Source of the DNA: Clostridiales bacterium Firm_14
GTDB taxonomy: Bacteria > Bacillota > Clostridia > Saccharofermentanales > Saccharofermentanaceae
Direction of reading: 5' to 3'
DNA length: 64,000 nt
Assembly (NCBI GenBank): GCA_001604135.1
Contig: LVAT01000018.1
Location: 1 to 64,000 of the forward strand
A model generated the notes under the pieces. It was given only the letters and a program-made list of their open reading frames with translations. It was not told where the DNA came from and did no database searches. Below, piece by piece: positions 49,666-57,762 of this stretch. A program made the position numbers and the translations under genes. Position 1 is the first letter of the stretch; each line of letters begins with the position of its first letter.

Positions 49666-50151
49666 TCAAGCCCAGGGATCAGCTGACTTCGGCTCTCTGA
49701 TCATGCCGAGGATCATCTGCTCTTCTACAAACCACTGGTTGGTGGAAGGCTTATGACGCATGGTAATAAAGCGCTTTGTATCAGCTCCGGATGATGTAAG
49801 AAGGATCCTCATCCTTCCATCGGTTTCCTGATCAAAACCTCTCTCAGTTACGATCGTATAAGGCATAGAGGGGGTGTAATCATTCTCCGGTGACGTGCCT
49901 GCGAAGAATGAACGAACTACATGATCGCCTTCAGCCATCCTGTCAGCAATAAACTGCTTCTGGTACTGTGTTACCTCATAAGGTCCGTTAAGGAAATCCA
50001 GCATCCCGAATGTCTCATCCTTATTAACGGAATAATGCATCATGGCTGCGACAAAGAGAGCCGCACCGTATTCGGGTTCATTTAAGGATGCGATCGGCAT
50101 CGCCTTAAGCTCTTCAACATTAGAGGGAAGCTTATCGAAAGTAATGGTCAT
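49666..50151 (-). CDS. Conserved protein of unknown function (DUF6935-like)
   Basis: 161 residues, soluble and no signal peptide. Features: LPSNVEELKAMPIASLNEPEYGAALF near the N-terminus, FLNGPYEVTQYQKQFIADRM, FFAGTSPENDYTPSMPY and a C-terminal W/FVEEQMILGMI. From memory this pattern fits a family named DUF6935; I am not certain. The start at 50151 is chosen because GGAGG lies 8 nt upstream. It is likely co-transcribed with the RlmI-like gene. Confidence 0.75.
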   Translation of the reverse strand: MTITFDKLPSNVEELKAMPIASLNEPEYGAALFVAAMMHYSVNKDETFGMLDFLNGPYEVTQYQKQFIADRMAEGDHVVRSFFAGTSPENDYTPSMPYTIVTERGFDQETDGRMRILLTSSGADTKRFITMRHKPSTNQWFVEEQMILGMIREPKSADPWA

Positions 50152-50205
50152 ATAAAGATCCTCCATTATTCTTTGCGTAAGTTTAAGCAGTTAAGATTAT
50201 AACAT

Positions 50206-50246
50206 TAAGACAGAGTATTCGCGCTTTAAGTGAACACTCTGTCTTA
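50206..50246 (-). terminator. Inverted repeat after the orphan two-helix-turn-helix gene
   Basis: An 11-bp perfect stem (TAAGACAGAGT, 50206-50216, with ACTCTGTCTTA, 50236-50246) with a 19-nt loop, 25 nt after the stop. There is no proper T-run, so termination strength is uncertain. It also lies upstream of the DUF6935-like gene. Confidence 0.5.
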
Positions 50247-50270
50247 ATGCATACGGAGGTTATTAATACC

Positions 50271-50852
50271 TTAAACTACGCTGAGATCCTCAGCAGGAAT
50301 GTCATAGACTGTAAGAACGGAATCGAAGGCACTAACGATCTTCTTCACCTTGTCGCTTCCCATGGAATATGTGCTGCAGACGTAATTTACCGACTTCCTC
50401 TCATAGCAGCAGAGAATTACTACGCAGGCATTCTCAATGCTGTCATGCATCAGAGAATCCACCTTATCCCAGAACGTTCCGGGTGCGATATCACACTTTA
50501 CGGATCTCGTATCCACCGGAAGGAGCTTTATGTCCATCTCCTTAAGATAGTATTCGCTGATAAGGTCACATGCCTTACGCACATAACGTCTTATCGTCCT
50601 GTGGGTATAGTAAGTCATCTTCGCAATCGTCTGCTCTGAATGTCTGGATTCCAGATAGCTGATCGCTACGTTATACTCGTAGTCCTTCATCTTGCCGGAT
50701 GCATAAGCAAGCGCATTAAAAATATTGTCCCTTAATCTGGTATAGGTAACGGCGTGCTCTGCATATCCCTTATCCGCGAGATCTCTTACCGCCTTATCGA
50801 TCATGTTCGGTCTTCTGAAAATGTCCTTCACTGTGCAATTAAACTCAACCAT
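50271..50852 (-). CDS. Putative DNA-binding protein with two helix-turn-helix-like regions
   Basis: 193 residues, mostly helical, not recognised. Two segments look like helix-turn-helix units: about 95-120 (HSEQTIAKMTYYTHRTIRRYVRK region) and about 160-185 (CSTYSMGSDKVKKIVSAF region). The layout recalls phage-type late regulators or degenerate sigma-like proteins, but no conserved motif proves either. It is flanked by a long inverted repeat and AT-rich DNA. AAGGAG ribosome binding site. Confidence 0.6.
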   Translation of the reverse strand: MVEFNCTVKDIFRRPNMIDKAVRDLADKGYAEHAVTYTRLRDNIFNALAYASGKMKDYEYNVAISYLESRHSEQTIAKMTYYTHRTIRRYVRKACDLISEYYLKEMDIKLLPVDTRSVKCDIAPGTFWDKVDSLMHDSIENACVVILCCYERKSVNYVCSTYSMGSDKVKKIVSAFDSVLTVYDIPAEDLSVV

Positions 50853-50988
50853 ACTAATAACTCCTTAAAAAACACGAAAATACACTTGTCAAAAACGAAC
50901 AAATGTATGTTATTCTTATGGAGTAATCATAACACCAAGGTCAGGTAAAGTAAACAGATTTTGTGTGACATTTTACTACATATTGGGT

Positions 50989-51004
50989 TTTGTAATATTA
51001 CAAA
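50989..51004. repeat. 16-bp perfect AT-rich palindrome
   Basis: TTTGTAATATTACAAA in the 284-nt gap upstream of the helix-turn-helix gene. It could be an operator or a replication/structural element. The surrounding gap is AT-rich and otherwise empty. Confidence 0.4.
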
Positions 51005-51068
51005 TCTCTAAAAATAACTATTGTCTTTACATTTCTTAATATTATATATTTATATTATAGTATATACT

Positions 51069-51102
51069 AAGGGCTGTCCGGAAATCTTCCCGGACAGCCC
51101 TT
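51069..51102 (-). terminator. Strong hairpin after the polytopic membrane gene
   Basis: A 13-bp perfect stem, AAGGGCTGTCCGG (51069-51081) with CCGGACAGCCCTT (51090-51102), 8-nt loop, 35 nt past the stop at 51137. The following sequence is AT-rich rather than a clean T-run. Confidence 0.75.
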
Positions 51103-51136
51103 ATTCATTGATCCCTATTCCTCTAAACCTTCTATC

Positions 51137-52486
51137 TTAGGCTCCGATTGCTACAAGTACTGCCGACAGGATGCAGATCGAAATATAAGAAATCGTCGTA
51201 AAGATGACTCCTGCCCTGAAATGCGGCTTTCCGCGAAGAACCGTGATAATGGTCATCAAAGCTGCAAATCCCAGAGAGAGTGTTGCCCACATTGCAAGGA
51301 TCCTCTTAGGCGTATATCCGTAAATGCTGTAATAGAGAGCGATCTTACTCATAGAAATAACAGAGAAAATGATGTTCTCGATCATGAGAAGCGTAACAAG
51401 GATCTTTGCAGGCAGAGCGAACTTGCCGTCAGAATCCGTTTTGCCGAGAAGGATGATAGCAATGTAAACACACATATTCACTGCCGCGATTCCCACCATC
51501 TGCCAGAAGCCTTCCTGCGCATAACGCGATACGAGCATTCCGTCAGGAACATCACCTGCAAAGCCTCCCAGCATATAAGTAATTCTCTTAATAAAGAAAA
51601 GTATATATCCGACTACAAATATGCCAGCGGCAACATATACAATGGCTGATGAGACCGTCTTGCCCTTGCCCTTGAGATTAATGAGCCAGGATGAAAAACG
51701 CTTCTCTCTTAATCCGTCTGACTTGGCACTTCTGGACATGAGTCCATACAGGTAGAAGCAGATGGGGATCGCGAAGATAAGGCGCGTAATTATCTCATCT
51801 ACTCTTAAGTGGATCAGATAACGGCCGAAATCGGCGAAGATGTTATCGAAGAACTTTCCGATATCCTTATCGATCGAAGACATCAGACTGATCGAAATGA
51901 CCAACAGTACAAACATTATTATGATGAACAATATTGCACTGACAGGATTCTTCTTACGTACCGTTTCAGTTCCGGCTTCGCCCTCTACTCGGGGTTTTGC
52001 AAAGCACTTCCAGTCAACGACAAAGTTCGGGAAGCCTGCAAAAGACTTTACATAGAGACCGTGAATGAGGTCTGCCGGTATGAATCCGGATGTCTTTCCG
52101 CCGAGCAAAAGGTCGTTGGATACCAATACGGAATATACGGCTGAAAGGTGCATAGCGAATACAGAAACCACTTCGATGTCGCTCATTATTTCTTCAGAAG
52201 CGATGGTAGCCGTAAGTCCTGCAAGGAAAGTTATGACATACCAGAATATCGTACCTGAAGAGGGCTTCTTTCCGGCTCCCCGCCTGCCCTGTCTTACTAT
52301 CTCGTTAACTGCGATAAAGATAAGTGCTAATATCGGGTATGCAATGTTGTATTTAAAATCACCACAACCGATCGTTGTATATATGTAAAACTCACCGTTA
52401 AATGATATCAAAAGCCTTAAATATAGGTAAGCTAAGGGATAGGCAAGGATTACTCCCAGCCTTTGCAGCGTGATTTTCTTATCCAT
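51137..52486 (-). CDS. Polytopic membrane protein, DUF4153/DUF4173-like
   Basis: 449 residues with about 11 hydrophobic helices. The C-terminal part SRYAQEGFWQMVGIAAVN and KIALYYSIYGYTPKRILAMW matches the remembered DUF4153/DUF4173 pattern (YA-x-GF-x-ELV and YG-T-x-R). Function unknown. It lies 6 nt after a small XRE regulator and 200 nt after a DUF2975 protein, and is probably the last gene of that unit. Confidence 0.78.
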   Translation of the reverse strand: MDKKITLQRLGVILAYPLAYLYLRLLISFNGEFYIYTTIGCGDFKYNIAYPILALIFIAVNEIVRQGRRGAGKKPSSGTIFWYVITFLAGLTATIASEEIMSDIEVVSVFAMHLSAVYSVLVSNDLLLGGKTSGFIPADLIHGLYVKSFAGFPNFVVDWKCFAKPRVEGEAGTETVRKKNPVSAILFIIIMFVLLVISISLMSSIDKDIGKFFDNIFADFGRYLIHLRVDEIITRLIFAIPICFYLYGLMSRSAKSDGLREKRFSSWLINLKGKGKTVSSAIVYVAAGIFVVGYILFFIKRITYMLGGFAGDVPDGMLVSRYAQEGFWQMVGIAAVNMCVYIAIILLGKTDSDGKFALPAKILVTLLMIENIIFSVISMSKIALYYSIYGYTPKRILAMWATLSLGFAALMTIITVLRGKPHFRAGVIFTTISYISICILSAVLVAIGA

Positions 52487-52492
52487 TTGTGA

Positions 52493-52696
52493 TTAGTCCT
52501 CCCTGTACTCGAGGATGTCCCCGGGCTGGCAATCCAATGCCTTACAGATATCGTTAAGTGTTGAGAACCTTACGGCCTTTGCCTTCTGATTCTTAAGGAT
52601 CGACAGGTTCGCCTGCGTGATCCCTACCTTGGCAGCCAGATCGCCGGAGGAGATCTTGCGTTTAGCCATCATTACATCAAGATTTACTATGATCAT
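52493..52696 (-). CDS. Small XRE-family HTH regulator
   Basis: 67 residues, a single Cro/CI-type helix-turn-helix: ISSGDLAAKVGITQANLSILKNQ (about 16-38), with C-terminal CKALDCQPGDILEY. This is the short YozG-like form that usually accompanies a DUF2975 protein. It sits 16 nt after that gene. It likely regulates its own operon through the direct repeats at 53230-53261. Confidence 0.92.
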   Translation of the reverse strand: MIIVNLDVMMAKRKISSGDLAAKVGITQANLSILKNQKAKAVRFSTLNDICKALDCQPGDILEYRED

Positions 52697-52712
52697 GTTT
52701 CTCCTCCTTTCT

Positions 52713-53165
52713 TTAGATCGTAAGATCCATTTCTTCCTTCATCGTGATAGCCTTGGAAAAAACAACTCTGATGCTGAGCACGACAAGCGACATGAACAGA
52801 GCTACGATTGCCAGTATCCAGCCGCCGTTCCAGATGAATCCGCATACAGTACAATCAACAGCGATTCCTAAAAGAGCGCATGTAATGATCGTCATGATCT
52901 TTGTATTCTCTCTGTCGAAGACCTTGTCTTTGCTCATGTTGGATAACATCTTAAAGAGCGGGATAAGTACCAGATACCCGCCGATGGTTCCAAGATAGAA
53001 GATAACCGTGAGTGCGACTACTCTCGGGAGATCGAAAACTCCAGCCCAGACGTACGCAATATATTTAATAATGACTACACCGAAGATATCGGCAACAACA
53101 GCCATGGCGGTAAAAAGGGCCGTGGCTATCTTTGCCCATCTCAAAATCACGTCGTCATATTTCAT
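52713..53165 (-). CDS. DUF2975 membrane protein
   Basis: 150 residues with four hydrophobic helices (about 10-32, 45-68, 92-112, 118-138). The N-terminal RWAKIATALFTAMAVVADIFGV and a middle loop DREN fit DUF2975, a family that is nearly always followed by a small XRE regulator. The pair is often thought to form a membrane-linked sensing module; that is inference. GGAGG ribosome binding site. Confidence 0.85.
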   Translation of the reverse strand: MKYDDVILRWAKIATALFTAMAVVADIFGVVIIKYIAYVWAGVFDLPRVVALTVIFYLGTIGGYLVLIPLFKMLSNMSKDKVFDRENTKIMTIITCALLGIAVDCTVCGFIWNGGWILAIVALFMSLVVLSIRVVFSKAITMKEEMDLTI

Positions 53166-53211
53166 CTGTTTTTCCTCCTAGAAAACTATAAAAGCATGCC
53201 TTACAGCAAGA

Positions 53212-53261
53212 ATACTAACATAGTGATTTTCGTTTTTCAAGAGTTATTTATCGTTTTTCAA
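53212..53261 (-). promoter_or_regulatory. Promoter with paired direct repeats upstream of the DUF2975-XRE operon
   Basis: On the minus strand, TTGAAA (53235-53240), a 17-nt spacer and TAGTAT (53212-53217). The 11-mer TTGAAAAACGA occurs twice (53230-53240 and 53251-53261), 21 bp apart, that is two helical turns. The first copy contains the -35. This is the layout of tandem activator or repressor sites for the XRE protein. Confidence 0.6.
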
Positions 53262-53544
53262 TAAATATTTGCTGATTAGGGGAATGTGTTTTGCGTCATT
53301 AACCCGTACGCGACAAAGAAGATACTATGAAATTGTTTATGTCTGTTGCCCGCTGCCGTCTACAGCCTTCCCGGTTGATCACCGGCACCAAACAAACCAA
53401 GTGTGCCATCGATCACCTTTGCATGCATCACCATTATTTGCCGTTAATTGCGAATATTAATAAAATAAATCATAGTAATTGTGATATATTAGCTTTAGCA
53501 AGTGTTGTATGCTTGTATGGAAGTTATCAATCAGAGGTTTGCTT
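53262..53544. other. Gap upstream of GH115, no gene seen
   Basis: A mixture of short frames without ribosome binding sites, one CCGGT/ACCGG hairpin (about 53372-53387) and AT-rich sequence with no convincing -35/-10 pair for the plus-strand GH115 gene. AGAGG at 53533 is that gene's ribosome binding site. Confidence 0.4.
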
Positions 53545-56445
53545 ATGGACTTTATTATTTCTTCTTCAAAGCTCAAAAACAAGGATATCGAGATCGTTTG
53601 CGGCAAGGACACATTAAGCGGTGTCAGGAAGATCGCAGAAAAGGTCTCAGGCGACATAAAGGCAGTATTCGGCTCGGCACCCTCCGTTGTCGGATCAGTA
53701 AACTGCAAATACCCGATCTTAGTCGGCCTTACAGGCGACAAGCTCATTAAGGATACCGGCGTCGACACAACCGATATCGAAGGCAAACGCGAAGTCTATA
53801 AGATTGAAGTTAAGGATTCTTCTCTTGTAATTACGGGAAGCGACAAGCGCGGCACCATCTATGGTCTCTTCAAACTTTCAGAGATGCTGGGTGTCTCCCC
53901 TTTCATCGACTGGCTCGACATAAAGCCTCCGAGAATGACGACCTTCAAGATCCCTTCTGACTACTGCATGGTATCGAAAGAGCCTTCCGTAAAATACAGA
54001 GGCTTCTTCATCAACGACGAGTGGCCCGCATTCGGCAACTTCTGCATGCACAATTTCGGCGGCTTCAACGCAAAGATGTATGAACATGTTTTCGAGCTCC
54101 TGTTAAGACTCAAAGGAAACTATCTCTGGCCTGCAATGTGGGCTGAGATCTTCCCTGACGACGGTCCCGGCCTTGCTAATGCAGAGCTCGCAGATGAGCT
54201 CGGTGTCGTAATGGGAATGAGCCACCACGAGCCGTGCTTAAGACAAGGCGAGGAATATAAGCATTTAAGAGGTCCCAAGTCGATCTACGGAGATGCCTGG
54301 AACTTCCTTAAGAACGAGAAAGGCATCACGAGATTCTGGGAAGACGGCCTTAAGAGAAGCGGCAAGTTCGAAAATGTCATCACCGTCGGTATGCGCGGCG
54401 AAGCCGATACCGCGATCATGGGCAAGGATGCGACGCTCAAGGACAATATCGACCTGCTCCGCAAGGTATTGAAGACACAGAATAAGCTCATCAGAAAATA
54501 CGTAAACAAGGACCTTGATAAAGTACCGAGAATGCTCGCTCTTTATAAGGAAGTTGAGCCTTATTTCTACGGCGATGAGAAGACGCCCGGCCTTATGGGC
54601 GATCCTGAGCTTGACGGCGTAACCCTGATGCTCTGCGACGATAACTTCGGCAATCTCCGTACGGTTCCGACACCTGAGATGCGCAGTCACAAGGGCGGCT
54701 ACGGAATGTACTATCACTTCGACTATCACGGCTTGCCGATCTCTTTCGAATGGTTCAACACATCCAATCTCGCAAAGACCTGGGAACAGATGACCACAGC
54801 TTATGACTTCGGCATCAGAGACCTCTGGATCGTCAATGTCGGCGATATCTTCAGCACCGAATATCCGCTGTCATTCTTCCTCGATCTCGCTTACGACTTC
54901 GACCGCTGGGGAACAACGAATCCGGACGCTCCGGCCGAATACACGAAGCTCATCGTTGACCGTGTATTCAGTTCGAACATCTCAGCATCTGACAAGCGTG
55001 CCATCCGCGAAATGCTCTCAGGCTATACCCGCATTACTTCCGCACGCCGCACAGAGGCGATGAACGACAAAGTCTACAATGCATTTAACTATAATGAGAC
55101 TTTCGATCTTCTTGAGGATATCGATGCGCTCATGAAGAAGTGCGACAAGATCAAGGCCAAGTTCACAGGCAACACGGAATTCGCTTTCTATGAATTAGTC
55201 TGGCTTCCTCTGACAGCAAATCTCAATGTTCAGAGGATGTGGCTCCTGACCACTTTGAACCACGCGTTCTGTGAGCTTGGAAGCACTTACGCAATGACGC
55301 TCGCCAAGGAGATCAACAAGTGCATCGCATACGACAAGATCATCGTCGATGAGCTTCACAAGATACATGGCGGCAAGTGGTACGGAATGGGCTTATCCGA
55401 GCACATCGGCTTCAACAACTGGTGTGAGGAAGGCTGCAAATATCCTGTAGTAGGCACTTTCGAGCCTGCCAATAAAGAAAGACTCATTACAACCATTAAA
55501 GGTTCATGTCAGAGCACAGAAGGCAAGTTCTGGACAGGCAGAGTCCTTCTTCTCGATCAGTTCCTTGATCCTTCCTGCGATGAAGCTACACTGCTCCTCA
55601 GCACAGCATGCGACAAGGACGTTAAGTTCTCCGTAGAAAACCCATGCAAGGGATTGATCTTCTCTTCTTTAGAAGGCACCATCAAGCCTTACACACTTAA
55701 CGAACTTAAGGTTAAGATCGACCGCTCTGCTATAAAGAAAGGCGACTCTACAGAATTCTGCATCCACAGCGCTGACGGATATACGGTAGTCAAGGTTCCT
55801 TTCAACAGAGCTTCCGCATTTAAGGGCGAGAAGGTCCATCACTGGGTCGGCAGAAAAGACTACGGCGAGGACATCATCAAGGCTAATATTTTCGACAGAT
55901 CACTCGAAAAGAACGCTTTCGGAATGAACTACATCTCCATCCTGCCTTTAGACTACAGCAAAGCGTATTCTTCACCTTCATTTGCCGCCTACGGCGTTAT
56001 CCGTGATTACAGCCGCGGCATAGATGTGATCAAGGCATATCCGCAGGATGAAGTCCTTGGCGTAAAGAACGCTCCTTATCTTGAATATAAGATAAACGTT
56101 CCTGAAGAAGGCAAATACGATGTAACGCTCTATACCAACCCGAGCAATCCGTTCTCCAGAGAACCGAAGATCCTGGTCGGCATCAGCGTCAACGAAGGCA
56201 AGCTTAAGAAGATCAACATGATCCCTGAAGGCTTTGCCGTAGGAGATGGCAATCCGTACTGGTCACAGGGCGTTCTCGACAATGTCCGCAAGACGACATT
56301 TACGGTCGATCTGAAAGCAGGACTTAATACCTTGAGCATACACGCCATCAATCCGAATCTCGTATTGCAGAAGATCGTGATATGCGAGGAAGGCGCCAAG
56401 ATCCCTGAATCGTACTTAGGACCCAAACCGACTTACATGACTTAA
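53545..56445 (+). CDS. GH115 family xylan alpha-glucuronidase
   Basis: 966 residues. GH115 enzymes remove (4-O-methyl)glucuronic acid side chains from xylan. Recognisable: YGLFKLSEMLGVSPFIDW near residue 95, VKYRGFFINDEWPAFGNF, LLLRLKGNYLWPAMWAEIF, GMSHHEPCLRQGEEY and VGMRGEADTAIMG. A C-terminal beta-rich domain ends the chain. No signal peptide is present, so it probably acts on imported xylo-oligosaccharides in the cytoplasm. The start at 53545 (MDFIISSSKL) follows AGAGG; an upstream ATG at 53509 is less likely. No transporter or xylanase genes lie adjacent. Confidence 0.92.
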   Translation: MDFIISSSKLKNKDIEIVCGKDTLSGVRKIAEKVSGDIKAVFGSAPSVVGSVNCKYPILVGLTGDKLIKDTGVDTTDIEGKREVYKIEVKDSSLVITGSDKRGTIYGLFKLSEMLGVSPFIDWLDIKPPRMTTFKIPSDYCMVSKEPSVKYRGFFINDEWPAFGNFCMHNFGGFNAKMYEHVFELLLRLKGNYLWPAMWAEIFPDDGPGLANAELADELGVVMGMSHHEPCLRQGEEYKHLRGPKSIYGDAWNFLKNEKGITRFWEDGLKRSGKFENVITVGMRGEADTAIMGKDATLKDNIDLLRKVLKTQNKLIRKYVNKDLDKVPRMLALYKEVEPYFYGDEKTPGLMGDPELDGVTLMLCDDNFGNLRTVPTPEMRSHKGGYGMYYHFDYHGLPISFEWFNTSNLAKTWEQMTTAYDFGIRDLWIVNVGDIFSTEYPLSFFLDLAYDFDRWGTTNPDAPAEYTKLIVDRVFSSNISASDKRAIREMLSGYTRITSARRTEAMNDKVYNAFNYNETFDLLEDIDALMKKCDKIKAKFTGNTEFAFYELVWLPLTANLNVQRMWLLTTLNHAFCELGSTYAMTLAKEINKCIAYDKIIVDELHKIHGGKWYGMGLSEHIGFNNWCEEGCKYPVVGTFEPANKERLITTIKGSCQSTEGKFWTGRVLLLDQFLDPSCDEATLLLSTACDKDVKFSVENPCKGLIFSSLEGTIKPYTLNELKVKIDRSAIKKGDSTEFCIHSADGYTVVKVPFNRASAFKGEKVHHWVGRKDYGEDIIKANIFDRSLEKNAFGMNYISILPLDYSKAYSSPSFAAYGVIRDYSRGIDVIKAYPQDEVLGVKNAPYLEYKINVPEEGKYDVTLYTNPSNPFSREPKILVGISVNEGKLKKINMIPEGFAVGDGNPYWSQGVLDNVRKTTFTVDLKAGLNTLSIHAINPNLVLQKIVICEEGAKIPESYLGPKPTYMT

Positions 56446-56452
56446 AAGCAAA

Positions 56453-56485
56453 CAGGCTGCCTCACGCAAGAGACAGCCTGATTTC
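56453..56485 (+). terminator. GH115 terminator (bidirectional)
   Basis: CAGGCTGCCTC (56453-56463) pairs with GAGACAGCCTG (56470-56480), one mismatch, then ATTTCTT. It lies between GH115 and the convergent DUF3592-like gene. Confidence 0.8.
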
Positions 56486-56503
56486 TTATTGCCTGATGAT
56501 TAT

Positions 56504-57700
56504 TTAAGGAAGCCCTTTTACTTCATGCGTGCCGGTATACTCCCATTCTTCAGCCCTGAAGTTAAGGCTGGCAGAACCGTCTACAGGATAAACGACATAA
56601 ATTTCTGTACCTACAGGATACTTGTCCTTCTCTTTTTCCTGTAGTATTAACCCTCTGCCGTTGGACAGATTCACAGCAGGCATACCATTTGTCTCATGTG
56701 TGCCGGTGACCTTAACATATTCTATCGTATAGTCCACGGTGATGTATTTCGCAATGGTCTTATCGTCAAACTTAGCCTTGGCAAGCCTTGTCTGTCCGCC
56801 CATGGTATTAACCACAAAGCCTCCGTTGTCATTTATGGAAGGCAGCATACAGAACACGAAAATGCCCGCAGCGAGAACAACGACCGACATCACTATGGCA
56901 AAGATCTTTGCCCCCGTATTCTTGTGATAGAAAACAGCATAAGGATCGTCCGGCATAACACCGAGCTCTACCGTGTCACCGACATAAGGCGTAAGCTTGC
57001 CAGTCCTCATATTGTCTTCCTGGAAAGCCTGATATGTAACGCCGTTTATCGTGTATTCGAAAACAGGAGTTCCGGTAATGTAATACCTGGGATGATTGAT
57101 AGTGCTGCTGTTATTATTGTCCCCGTCAACCATCTTGATATAGCCGATGCATTTGCCCTGCACCGTATTTTTCGAAGCCTTCGAAAACCTCAAGTAGCCA
57201 ACGATCGTATAGACGATAAAGAAGAGTCCGCCAAGAACGAACCATGTTCCGCAGCCTGCTGCCATTGCCTTTGCATAGCCTATCGACGGTGCAAAAACTG
57301 CAGGGACGATTACGCCCAGTCCAAACGCTATGATGGCAGCTCCGGGAATAGCCTTGGGAACCTTGGAGTGCTGTGGAAGTTCCGGCGTTTCTTCATCTTT
57401 ATTGCCCGGCAGGAAGAAAGCTATGCCGAAGAGAATGAACACTCCTCCAAAGGTAAATATCAGAGCGGAAATCATCTTGTTTATTGAGAAGATGATCAGG
57501 AGTACAACAGCGATGGCAAATATAACTATCGGCAGGAACTTCTTAACAGTTCCTCCGGTTGTATCTGCAGGTTTAAATGTGGTGTGAAGATACCCCTTCA
57601 GATAATCCTTAGTCTGCTCATAGATGATCGAGCGCTCTTCTGAATCAGTCTCATGATTCGTGCTGAAATAGTAAGCCTTAAGATCCTCACGGAATCTCAT
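56504..57700 (-). CDS. DUF3592-like multi-helix membrane protein
   Basis: 398 residues. The N-terminal soluble part (about 1-48) precedes helices at about 53-70, 75-95, 118-135, 142-165 and 268-290. Between them lies a beta-type segment (PRYYITGTPVFEYTINGVTYQAF, VGDTVELGVMPDDP). That last pattern is typical of DUF3592, where a covalent or lipid-like role is unknown. The C-terminal domain has a second beta segment (YVKVTGTHETNGM, YPVGTEIYVVYPV) that looks like an internal repeat of the first. Monocistronic. Confidence 0.72.
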   Translation of the reverse strand: MRFREDLKAYYFSTNHETDSEERSIIYEQTKDYLKGYLHTTFKPADTTGGTVKKFLPIVIFAIAVVLLIIFSINKMISALIFTFGGVFILFGIAFFLPGNKDEETPELPQHSKVPKAIPGAAIIAFGLGVIVPAVFAPSIGYAKAMAAGCGTWFVLGGLFFIVYTIVGYLRFSKASKNTVQGKCIGYIKMVDGDNNNSSTINHPRYYITGTPVFEYTINGVTYQAFQEDNMRTGKLTPYVGDTVELGVMPDDPYAVFYHKNTGAKIFAIVMSVVVLAAGIFVFCMLPSINDNGGFVVNTMGGQTRLAKAKFDDKTIAKYITVDYTIEYVKVTGTHETNGMPAVNLSNGRGLILQEKEKDKYPVGTEIYVVYPVDGSASLNFRAEEWEYTGTHEVKGLP

Positions 57701-57762
57701 AAAAAATTCCCCCTATTCACTTATTCCTGAGACTCATTATATCAGAAATAATTGACAGTGCA

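Noticed and set aside
50271-50852. RNA polymerase sigma factor
   Set aside because: Region 2 signature residues are missing; only generic helix-turn-helix character can be supported.
50880-50910. Second LexA box upstream of the helix-turn-helix gene
   Set aside because: Only the left half (CGAAC-AAAT-GT) matches; the right half is not symmetric.
51069-51102. Terminal inverted repeat of a mobile element
   Set aside because: No partner repeat, target duplication or transposase is visible; position after a stop codon fits a terminator.
53509-53544. N-terminal extension of GH115 from an upstream ATG
   Set aside because: The added residues are not homologous-looking, AGAGG lies just before 53545, and no binding site precedes 53509.
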